DNA of 64,000 bases from Callaeas wilsoni (Eukaryota > Chordata > Aves > Passeriformes > Callaeidae): assembly GCA_013398955.1 (NCBI GenBank), contig VWPU01002127.1:1-64000 (forward strand), in the 5' to 3' direction. Below, one piece after another: positions 12,101 through 24,100 of the stretch. The stretch's first letter is position 1, and each line of letters begins with the position of its first letter. The notes beneath the pieces are model-generated. The model was not told where the DNA came from and did no database searches. It was given only the letters and a program-made list of their open reading frames with translations. Both the position numbers and the translations under genes were made by a program.

Positions 12101-15100
12101 GAGGTAGCTAAATTAGTCAGTTCAGTCCAGTACAATAGAGGAAATACTTTCTGAGATGGTGGTCACTGATGTAAAAGGTAACTTTGTTTCCAACCAAATC
12201 AGAGCATTTTAGCTGCTTTCTCAGAATCTGCTGGGTTTTCTTCCTCTAACTTGAATATAATTTCTGGCACATGTTAAAATATGCCACTAGAAGAAGTTGT
12301 TAATAGTTTCTTATAACACTTTATTTAGATACTTAAAAATTGGCAGTAAATGAAACTCATGTTGATAAAGGAGGATATTATAATTCTCTAGTCTGATTTT
12401 CTTTGCAGTATGACTGTAGTGATTAATCTACTGATTCTGATAATGTTTGAAATGAGAATATAGACTTGGACTTTGGTATTAATAGTTGCCTTTGTGCAAT
12501 ATAAGACAACGTTTACTCCAGTAAACCCGTAGCTGTAAAAATGTCTTCAATATTTACACTGAACATCTTAATGGAGAAGTTCCATAGATAATTTTTACAG
12601 TGTAATCTAGTGACAGCCTTGTCTTCCTGTCTGTTGTTTTGTATTTGTATCCTGCTGAGAAAGGCTCAGACTGAGATTGAAGTAGGGAACCTTGCACTGT
12701 AATACTGGGAGAGGATGTGTAGGAGGCAAAGGATTGTAAAAATAGAAAGGGAAGTTGTTAAGACTTGTATTCTCCCACTGGTAGAAAATTAGTTGTTCTG
12801 AGTAGTGAGTGTGATGGTAGTTTGCAGGAAGTGTAACTTATTTGGGACCGCTTAGAAGAAGTTAATGATTTTTGAAAAATAAGTTGTGTATCTTTTTCAC
12901 AGTAACCATGCAGAAAATCTGTATGAGTTATCTGTCTGCACAGCTCTCAAATTATTAAACTGATATTTGATTTTACCACTTTCTGGCAGATAGCACATGA
13001 TTGTACAGCACTTCTTGTTTTGCTGAAAATATTAAGCATCAAATATTCTGTTATTTCTTCTCTTTGTTTTCAGAAATGGGTTGAATTTTTTCTTTAAGCT
13101 ACTTGCTTGGGTTTACACGGGTTCTGCAAGTATGTTTTCAGAAGCCATACATTCTTTAGCAGACACATGTAACCAGGTGAGTATTCTTTTCCATTCTGCT
13201 AAAGCTAATACTTGTAATAAAACTGGAAATAGACAGATACAGTACTTGTAGTGCACTTGAATTTTTTTTTTAAAAAAAGATGCTTTTAAATTTATATTAA
13301 TGAAAAAAAGAGAAGTCAGAATGTATATTTTGAAGTTTTTTTAGAAATAAGTTGAAAGAGGGGAATTTCAGTAAGAACTGTACTCAGCTACTTCATGGGT
13401 CATGAGTGGCACTTGCAACTAAGATGATTTTGGTTAATATTTTGGTTAAATGTTAACTTGAAATGCTTCTCCTGCCAGTTTTTGTAATACAATGACTTTG
13501 TTATTTATTCATCCCAAGGTAGAATAATGATGAGAATTTGAGCATCTTGTTTTCTTTTTCTATTCTTAGATTACCTTATCTCACAGCACAAGCAGCCACA
13601 TACGTGGCACGTTTACTTTGATACGTGGAGTGGCAGACTCAGAATTGGGCATGTAATATTAACGTGCAGGGATGAAATTAATGTTGTTTTTTTCCACTGT
13701 TTTCTGTAGTGTGCTTGAAGCATATGTTATGAGACCTTGAAATTTCCCCTTCTCCTTGTTGCAGTTTTTGATATTGCAAGGCTTCGGGGGAAGAAAAATC
13801 AACCCTTAAAGAAAGGGTTGAAGGAAAGGCTCCTGCAGCTCAAACAAGAGGAGTCCTTGGGTAGCTTTTAACTCGTAAAATGCAACAGTCTTGTGCTCCT
13901 CTAAATTTGAGGAATCTATGGAACCTTAGACCACACTGAATATCTTGAAAAGTCTATTAACGTAGTTTTGGCAGACTTTTTGCTGGAGTGGGACCCAGTG
14001 TGCTTCTCCATCCAGAATGACTGAGCTGATGACCCCCATTTTGTTTGATGATTTTACACAACCTTTCAGCTGTTCCAGATGTACACTGAAGACAAGGGTG
14101 CTCCTAATTCAACTGATCATACTTAAATTTATGGGGAGGCCAGCCTTAAAGTGTGTGATTTTTCACTTGGCTAAGTGTGTCAATGTGTAGGTGAACCAAG
14201 TTTGATAGTGGTACACATTGAAGAGCTATTCTGTTTTTTAAATATCAAAGTTGAACATTCCACTGAAATGTGGAGGGATTGTGTTGTTTTTTCAAATAAT
14301 CGAGTGTGTAGTTTTGGGAAAAACACAGGAGAAACCTTGCTGCCTCAAAGCAGCTTGCTGTGCAGCTAAGACTAGAGTGTCTGCACTTTAATACTTATTA
14401 CTATGTTTCATTATCCATAGTCTTAAACAAAACACGTACTTTGCAAAATTCAGAGCTCAATTTATAACTTACTGTATCAGCGACTTAATACATGCCTAAT
14501 GAAATACATCCCAGCTAGGTAAGTTAGATGGCAAGAGGTTATTTCTTCCTTCAAAATATGCTGAAAAGTTGCAGAATAAAGTTACTGCTTTAAATGTTAT
14601 GTCATCACCATACTACACTACAGTCTCAGTATAATTTCTCTTCAAGAGGGATTTCTTTACATAGCTTTGTTCTTGAGCAACTTCATTCCTTCACACTGAA
14701 GCACAGCGATGCTTGTGATTGCATGTAATGTTCATTTTCAGTTGCAATTCTAAAATTATAATTAACAGTAATTATATATACACATTATATAATTGCATAA
14801 TTATTATATATGTAAGTTTAAGTAACAATTTTTGGGGAGTAGTAGATTTAGATTACAGATTTTGAGCATGATATTCCAGCTCTAATAAGATATCAGTAGC
14901 AAAGCATATATGCAGTTCAACAAATTGCATCTGCCTTTACCTTTCAAGTTCAGTTGATACAGAGTGTTTCTAATTTTTTTTTTTTTTAACCTTTTGTCTT
15001 AAATAGGCATTGCTAGCTTTGGGCATCAGTCAGTCTGCAAGGACGCCTGACCCTAGTCATCCGTAAGCTTTTTGAGTAAATAAAGATTTTGGTAACTATA

Positions 15101-18100
15101 TATAGGAGTGAGATCAGTTCTTGTTTGTGCATCAGCTCGTTCTTTTTAATTTGCTGTTTTGTGTCATTTCTGAAACATATTGTTTCTGATATTACAACAG
15201 ATAAAATAAGAAAAGGGTTTTCTTTCAAGCTGCAGTAGTAGTTTCAGTGGTTTGATGTGTGTTGGTTTTTTCTTATTTGGTTTGTTTTGTTTAGTGTTTT
15301 TTTTGTTTGGGTTTTTTTTGTGGTATGCTTTTGCTACATTTTATTTTAATTGACATTATCTCTTGAAGTTGTTCTGGGCTCTTCTGCCTCTTCTAACTAA
15401 TAGATCTACTTAATTTTTAAACACTGTTCATATAAATCACAGGATTTTTTTAAAAATAAAAATTGCTGTCCTCTTCCTTTTTTCAGCAAAGTGCTTTTAT
15501 GTGAGCCAGTTACTTGTACCATAAGGAGTTGTTTGACATAAACTGCTCTTTGTTTTTATCTAGAAATAGGGATATTACTTGCTAAATTCTTACAAATTCA
15601 GGATATAAGCTGTACTCTCCATGATATTTTCTTGGTGTTGACCTGTTTTACTCCTCATATGTTTGGACAAGTCACTCATTCTTTAAGCACTAGTTCAAAA
15701 ATACGTCTAATTTATGGAATTAGTTACTCTTTTTCTCATTAACAGCATCAGTAAACTTTGAAAAATTTAAATCTTAAATTTGTGCAAATATTCACCGTAT
15801 CTCCTTTTTCCCTCTCACTTCTTTGCCTTCGTCCTGAATATAGACAAAATAAATGCACTGTTTGTAGATGGAGTTAAAACAAAAAAAAGGAAAAAATACA
15901 CACTTTTAATATTGCTTTGATTCTTCCACTGCACTTAAAAACTGCAAGTGTTGAATGTCTGTAGTTAGCTGAACGACTGAGAGATGTATACATTTTATTC
16001 CCTTTAAATTAGCATTATGAATTATGTAGACTGGCTCTCACAAAACTGGAGTCCTCATTTTGAAGTAGCATTTCACTAAAATCTAAAAGTGACACGAATG
16101 TTGTTTGGTTTGGGTTTTTTTTTCAGTTTTAAAATAAAATCCTCGTTGTACAAGAGCTAATACAGTTGTTTAAAAACAAGTTAGAAAAATATTTATGCTT
16201 GATGTCCTTGCATGTATTAGATATCCTTTTTCAAGTAGGTTTTTTTTTCCTCTTGGATTAGATTGGATTTAGCAGCTTTGTCTTAAATAGATGCCAAGTC
16301 ATATGATGATAATTTAAGACATGTAAAAATTTATGGCAAACTTTGAGATAGGTTTGTAGAGATGTAGTATCTTATATTCCTAAAACAATTTTCTTTTCTT
16401 TCTTCTAGGTATGGTTTCACAAATATGCGCTATATTGCCTCCTTGATTAGTGGAGTAGGCATTTTCATGATGGGTGCGGGACTTTCTTGGTATCATGGGA
16501 TCATAGGTTTACTCCACCCTCATCCTGTAGAATCTCTTCTCTGGGTAAGCTAGTCTTGTTTGGTATTATATTTAACACCAGTAACTTAATGAAAAATAGT
16601 GGCATAGTCTGAAATTCACTTCCTGAGTAGGTTTGAATCCCAACAAAATTAACTCAAACTATTCTTAATGAAAATGTGTTTTAAGAAAAAAAAATCTTTT
16701 AAAACGATAGTTGATCTTGCAGCAAAATGAGCTGTTCTCTAAACCCTGCATCTTCCTTTCATATCCCCCACCAAGACATCCTCCTTTCCTGTTTCGGAAT
16801 ATATTGCATGATTCAAATACTATTGCTTTCCTTCTGTTTAGGGACAATTACATGGCACAGTGGGTAATGTGGTTCTGGAATGCTACGTTTGGATAGCTTG
16901 TGGTGAAGAGATCTGTAGAAATATGCATATAATATAATACCTGATTCTTTTTTTTTCTCCATACAGGCATACTGCATTTTAGCAGGGTCATTGGTATCTG
17001 AAGGAGGTATGCAGTTTCAAGTTTCTACTTGAGTATTTGTAATCTCTTAAGATTACAATGTCAGTAATCTCAGTAATAATTGACGCTTGCTTACACAGTG
17101 AAATTTTGAGCTCTGCTGCAAATACTTGTAAACAAACAAAAAGAAACATGTGAAAACTTTTCTTTTTTATGTATGTCTATATAATAAGAAGTTGAAGAAC
17201 ACGTAATTTGGAAAGTAGACATGGAATGCCTTTTTGGTGTTAAAACTATCAATGAATAAAACCGTTGTGATTTGTATGGGAGACATGCTTTTAGAAAAGA
17301 AAGCAACTATACTTTATTCAAAGTACCAATAATCAGAGCTTTCTTGATGATCTATTGCTATGATATAAAGTTCCCTCTTTTCAAAATGGAAGCAAGTCTT
17401 TTTGCCTCTACCAATTTTCAGCAACTACTTTGTTGTTTCAGCCACCCTGCTTGTTGCTATAAATGAAATTCGGAGGAGTGCTCGAGCCAAGGGTCTTTCA
17501 TTTTATCAGTATGGTATGTATCATTACAGCAGTAAGTTATGTGGTTATTTAATACACAATCTGTTCACTAGTATTTGCATAACAATAGAAACAATTTTCT
17601 GTTTTCCCTTTATTGATCTACTTTCTATAATACTAACAAATAACATTTTACAAATTAGGTGAAAACTTTGTTTAAGAGGGCTACTTAAATACTTGGCTAA
17701 GTGCATGTATTTTTCAGGATAAATGCCCTTTCAATTTTTCTAACTTTTTGAGAAGCTTCCATAATTGGGCTTGTTCTGTGTATGTATAAATGTTTCCAGA
17801 AGTGTGAGCATATGCAAAAATTCCGTTTTCACCTATATAATTGCACAAATTGTTCTTTTAAATTGCTGTTGTTAGTATAGTGTAAGTGCTGTGCATAATT
17901 AGTAAAGCTAAGCTTTCAAAGCAATGTCCCTTTGTTTTGTTGTGTGTGCAGTTGTGCAGAGTCGTGATCCTAGTACCAATGTGGTGTTACTGGAGGACGC
18001 TGCAGCAGTTCTGAGCGTGGCTGTAGCTGCTACCTGTATGGGTCTGACTTCTTTAACAGGTAAACTTCTGCACAGAAGAAGAATGTGGATTTCTTCCCAT

Positions 18101-21100
18101 GCATGATATGAACACAGAGCATGTAGTCTATACTGGTTGACTTAAATATATCTCTGCTCTTTTTTTCTGATACTTGTACTCTGTAAGCAGATTTTTGAGC
18201 TATTTTGTCATACAAACTAAGTTATTTTTTACTAAAGGATGATCTGTATGGCAAGTGGTTCAAAGTATGTCTTTGCTGCATAGTTGAGTTTTCTAAAGAG
18301 GAATGATTACTTACTCATCCCCTTTTAAGTATTGATTTTTTTAAGACAGTAAATATTGGAATTTTGTTTCTTGTGGCTTCTAATGACTTAATTGCAAGTT
18401 TCAGTTTTTAAATAGAAGTAATTTTTAAATTTTATTTCTAGTTTCCTTCATCAGCTTAAAAACACAGTACTGTTTCTATAGTAGACTCTTACAACAAGCC
18501 TACTATCTGAACATGAATAAGTGTTTGAAAATTATTAGTAAGTACTGTATTCCAGAAATGATTAATAGTTGCAAATTTTTGAGTTACTGATAAAACAACA
18601 TTGGATTTTGTGCTGCTACCTATGTTTAAGTGTATATAACTTTGTGTATAAATTTATGTTTACTAATATAGAAACACATACAGCCAAGAGTTTACTCATT
18701 CATTAGTCCTGCGGGAGGCAGGAGTGGTCAAGGGACAGGAGGGACTTAGGGCTTTATTTTTTGATAACTCATTTTGTTCCAGCTTCATCATGTTCCTCAG
18801 CAGGAAAAAGTTTCCACTGAATAAAAAAAAAAAAAATCTCAAAAAAAAGACCAACTAAAAAAACCACCCACCAACCAAAAAAATGTCTTAAAAAGCAAAA
18901 CCCAGAAAACCCCTCAAAACTATGTACTCTTTTCAGTGTGAAATTGGAATTCTCTGCTATGTTTTAGAAATGCTCTGTGAAACTAATTTGACATATCTTG
19001 TTTAGGAAACCCATATTATGACAGTGTGGGGTCTCTAGGTGTTGGAACTTTGTTAGGAACTGTGTCAGCATTTCTAATCTACACTAACACTGAAGCCCTG
19101 CTGGGACGATCCATTGAACCTGAGCAACTGCAGCGGCTCACCGAGTTACTGGAAAGTGATCCTGTAGTAAGGTAAGAATCTTTACAGCTCAGTCTCTACT
19201 ATGAACAACAAAAAGAAATTAACATTTAATGAGAGAAATCTGGTGAAATTATTTTTAGTGTGGAATCTTCTGTATTGGGATTCTAGAATCTTTATTATTG
19301 CTAGCTACTTTTTCTGTACTGAAACTTTCAGTAAATTAATACTTTTACTTCTCGAGTGTTCAACAGCTAAAGTAGCATTGCGGATATGTTCTAACAGTCG
19401 CATCAGTTACAGGAATTGACAATGACTTAATGAGAAAGCCATCACAAACTTAAAACTATTTTCAAATTCATGAAATGCAAGCACTTAAATGATACTGTTA
19501 TGTTGCTTGAATAGTTTATTAGCACTTAAATATTTAAATTCTGTTACTGTTAATATTCAGTGTGTGGAATTCTGTAGCAGTTGGCAGGACGTGCTGCAGT
19601 AGTATTATAATGCAATGGATTCTGCATGTTACATGCTTATGAAATTAACTCAATGCTAATTTCTTCTTCTTTGCAAGTCTGCAATTTGTAGTAAACTTAT
19701 AGCTCATTGTAATTCTAAAATCTTACTTAACTGCTTTTCAATGAGCTATTTTAGCTTTATCCTATTAACCTTGATTTAGAAGCAAACTTTTGTTTTCTTT
19801 TAAATCTTTATTTAGGAATATATTTCTGTGTAAATCAGCTGAAATATTATAGTGCTTTTTAAATTTGTAGTAATTTTTGTGCTGTGGAGGGAAAAACTTC
19901 AAGCCCACTAGTTAATACCAGAGTACTTAAAAGAAACTGAGTGCTGCATCATCACAGTTCCACCCAAGAGGTCTGGATGACATGCCCTTCATTCCAGAAA
20001 CTAAACAAGAATCCTATTTGGAATAGAATTCTGTTAGAATTTTCACATGTCAGTAAATTAAGTGTTTGTGGTGGCCCTGGATGACTCTGAATGGTGAAGG
20101 ATGTGTCAACAGTGCTGTGTTAGAGTAGGTGAGTTCACATGACTATTTGTATATGACTTCTGTAGTTCTTTTTTCCAAAGTGCACAGGTGGCTTTTGCTT
20201 GTATCAGGCTGAAATAATAAAATTTCTCCTAGGCCAAGTACCATTTTATATTGTATTCCATTTTGTAGGTGGCTCTAACTTCTCAGCAGAGCAGACTTAG
20301 TTCATGTTCTTCTTGCTGTAGACTTGTTTTTTTAAAACAAGAAGTACCTTAATTTTAAAAAAGCACGAATAATAAAAGAAATAAAGACTTTTGTGAGAAA
20401 CTGCATGTTTTTGTTTTCTTGAGATTAGAAGCTGAAACATGTTTAGGTGCTTATCATACCCTCTGTATGCACTTTGTCTTCAGTTGTCTCTTTCTTAGAT
20501 CCATTACGTTATGGGCTTTGATTTCTTTCAGTGCCCAGTTTGTCTTTGACCGAGTTCTTATAAAAAGCCTACTATCTCTAGCTTGCTTAACATACACCTT
20601 CTGATAAGACAGCTGGTCTTAGTTCTCTGCAGTGTAAACTTACATTACCCTTGGCTGTTACTAGGTATAATTCAGGGAAAAAGTGAAAACAAGCAAACAA
20701 ACCAAAGGCTGAACTAAGAAAAAAAAACTAGAGCAGCTGAAATAAGGAACTCTTTTAACATAAAGTATTTTTTCAAAGAGCTACCTGTATATTTTCATCA
20801 ACATAAGCTCTGGACTTCTAGGAATGTCAGCATTTTCTTGAACATTCAAACTCTCACATTTTCTTAAATGGAGATGTGTAGTAGTGTGGCTCTTACATAT
20901 CCTTCTGACACCAAATGTAAAAGAAAAAGGTCGTGATTACTGGCCTGTTCCTAAAGCTGTGACTAATATTTGCTTTTTTATTTCAACCTTTCAGGGTTTT
21001 CAGTTCTCAATGCAATGCTTTTTGCAGTTGCTGCTCCCAGAATATTCCTCGCTTGTTCTTTCAGGCACAGTTTACAATGTTTATTTTCAGATGTGATTTG

Positions 21101-24100
21101 CCAGATTGGAAGGGGATATATTAGGGAATCATTTACTATTCGTCAGAAAGTATTTTAGATCCAAATTGACAAAAAGATCCAGGGGCTCTGATATCTACTC
21201 CCTCAGCCCCTGTCAGCACCACCACTTAACTTACTATTCCAGCAGTAGCTTGCCTGAACATTGTGATCCACTGCTAATTATGAAGTATTTGATTATCGAC
21301 AATACTAACTGCTGTCCTACTAAAATAAGTCTCTGTGGTGGTGATTTTTTTTCAACTAAATCTTGATACTTTAATGCTTTTTTTTTTTACAGGATTGTTT
21401 GACACAGCCTACATTTCCTAAAATCATAATGACTGGAATTAGTGTTCTGAAAATATAATTCTTCTCCCCACCTTTCTAACAATTTTTCCTTCAGTTGTCA
21501 GGTGAAGTTGTCCTCAGTTAAATGGATGGACTTGTTTACTGTTCTTAAATTTTGGCACAGAGTTGTCAATCTGGTTAGTTTTTCTTTTAATTCTCATCAG
21601 TATTGCAAGATGAAAAATTTATTTGCCTTCACAGTTATTCTTAGTTCTTTTTACTCTTGAATATAAGTTATGGAACCTGTTGGATTAGAAGCATTTTTCC
21701 CATTTAAATATACAATATGCTTCTCTGCTATTAGTGGGGAAATGCTTTGTTGTACTAATGTAATCTTGCTTTTTTAGATCAAGAAGACAATAATTACTGC
21801 ATGTTTTTTCCTATTCTGTTTCATCAGTAACAATTTTCCATTTCTGTCTAGTAGCAGGCTTGTTTCCATGTTATCCTTTGGTTTTGGTATACTTAAAAAA
21901 AGTTGGTTTGTATCACACTCTGTGACTTTTTCTTCTGCTTCTCCTTTTAGCTTGTTGGACTTCATAATTTCTCTTTTAGGCTCATGGCTCTTTATATCCC
22001 CTTTCTTTTCATTTTTCTTAGTGATTTTTAGTTGTAGCCCATATTTAACTCATGATCCTGAATGGGCTTTCAGAGTTCTCAGCTGGAAAATGATTTGATT
22101 TTACTTTTGCTATACAAACATTCCATTCTTAACTCTCATTGACACCTTTCATACCTAAATCATTCTTGTGTTCAGCTTAACTGAACTGTGGGAGATTAGC
22201 CTTTCATAACTTTGAAATAAAATATATGATGTGGTACAGACTCTATCCTGATTCTGTTCTTACGGAATTTAATCACAGATTCCTAGGCATAAGCTATTCT
22301 TAGTGACAGTTTCATCTTTAATTTTACTTCATTGTAACAGCTGTTGGGTAGTTGTGCTTCTGTTGTGCTCGAAAATCTGTCATTCTGGTTTGAACAAAAA
22401 CCAAAAATATTACAACCAATTGCTCAAAACCAGTAACTTGACGTTCTCTGACAAATTTTTCATTAATTTAAAACTTCCTCTTTTCCCTAGTTAGAATTGA
22501 TGGTGTCTACTAACCATCCAGAAGCTTCCATAAGGAAGCTTTGTAGCTTGAGCTTTAGCATACACATCTGTATTTTTGAATGATTAGTAATTTTTCTCCT
22601 TTTGACTCACTGTCTTATCTTTCCTGGACAGATTTTATGCGCTAAGGTAGACTGTTTTCCTTCACATTTATAGAATATGCATAATTTCACTGAATTTTAT
22701 CAGGCTACTGCTTAATGAGAATCTCAAATATCACTTATCTTCTTGCTTAGCTCTGATAGGCACTTGGTATGTCTTCAACATTTTTGAATCACATGGCCCC
22801 AAATTCTCTTTATTAACTACATGCGTTATCTTAAATACCCTCTTTGTGATGAGGTAGTTTGATGCCATCTAGTTTGCTCCAGTTAATACTGTTTTGATTT
22901 GATACCTTCCCACAGAATAGTTGTGTGAATTGGAATGGAATTGGAAAGTCTTTATTGCTACCAGTAAGCTGATAGTTCTTTTAATCTGCTTAAATATTTA
23001 CTAAGATGTATTTTTTGGTGTCTCTATATTTAGTTCATGTTCTATTTCTTTTTTAATATGCTTACCTCTCCTCCACCCTGAGTATTACAAGAAGTATTCT
23101 GTAAAAATTTCCTGTGGTTGTTCATCTTAAAAGTTTCTGTCTCCTGTTCTTTTTTGACTGTTCATTCTAACAGGCTCCTACCAACATACATGCCTTCTGC
23201 TTTCTTCCTGCACTGCCTGTGAAGTTGTTTCTGATTTATAAACATTCAGATGCAAAGAAGCATTTCTAGTTGGGAATAGTAAATTTGGTTAAGACAAAGG
23301 GCATGCTAAATTTACAGATTCTGTGAAACTGCACGATTTAGCAAAACAAATGGAGGTAAAGTTTGGTACTCTCCATCAAGTGAGCTGCATTGCTAAATCT
23401 AAATGTTGTGTTAGAATTTACCAAATTGCCAAGAATGCATTTTTCTGTTAATAAAACTAAAAGTCTTTGAAATATTTTATACTTGTTTTACTTTGAAAAT
23501 ATCAGAAGCAAGAATTTTAAAAATGTGACACTTTTGTGATTTGTGTCCCATGTTTTGAGGACCTCGATGGAAAAATGTGGAAACTTACTCTGCAGTGACA
23601 ATTTTAAATTCTCTTGGCTTTAAAAATAAACTGAGTTTTGTTAATATAATTAGGGAAAAACCTGAGTATTTTATTTTGCGTTTATTTCACTTTTGAAATG
23701 CATCACAGTATGTCTTGGTCCCGAGTTTGCTTCTTATCCCAGAAAAATCAAGAGCTTGTTTTTTACTACCTATATTCACATACTAGAATTTGTCCAACAA
23801 GCTGGAACAAAACTCTGCTACAGAAACCCAGAATTTTTCAAAGGACCAAAATATAAACATTAGAGCTTTCATGTTCTAGTATTTATTAGCAGCCTTTAAG
23901 TAAATATACATTTTCAGCATTTACAAACAGGTGCATCTTGATAAGCTGTGATTAATAGTTCTAAAGGATCAAAAATGAGTTCCAAACACAATATCCAGAA
24001 TTTTTTCTTATGTCAGATGTATTTTTGAAAATTCTCCAAAAGATCATGCCTTTACCAACTTGAGGAAAGGACACTTCTATAATTGCAATGTGTCCTTTAA

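Noticed and set aside
14755..14815. AT-rich stretch that looked palindromic
   Set aside because: On base-by-base reading the arms do not match well. It is ordinary AT-rich intron sequence.
18817..18850. AATAAA followed by poly-A, suggesting a processed retrocopy
   Set aside because: No gene-like sequence precedes it, and A/C-rich low-complexity sequence continues on the other side. Simple low-complexity DNA is more likely.
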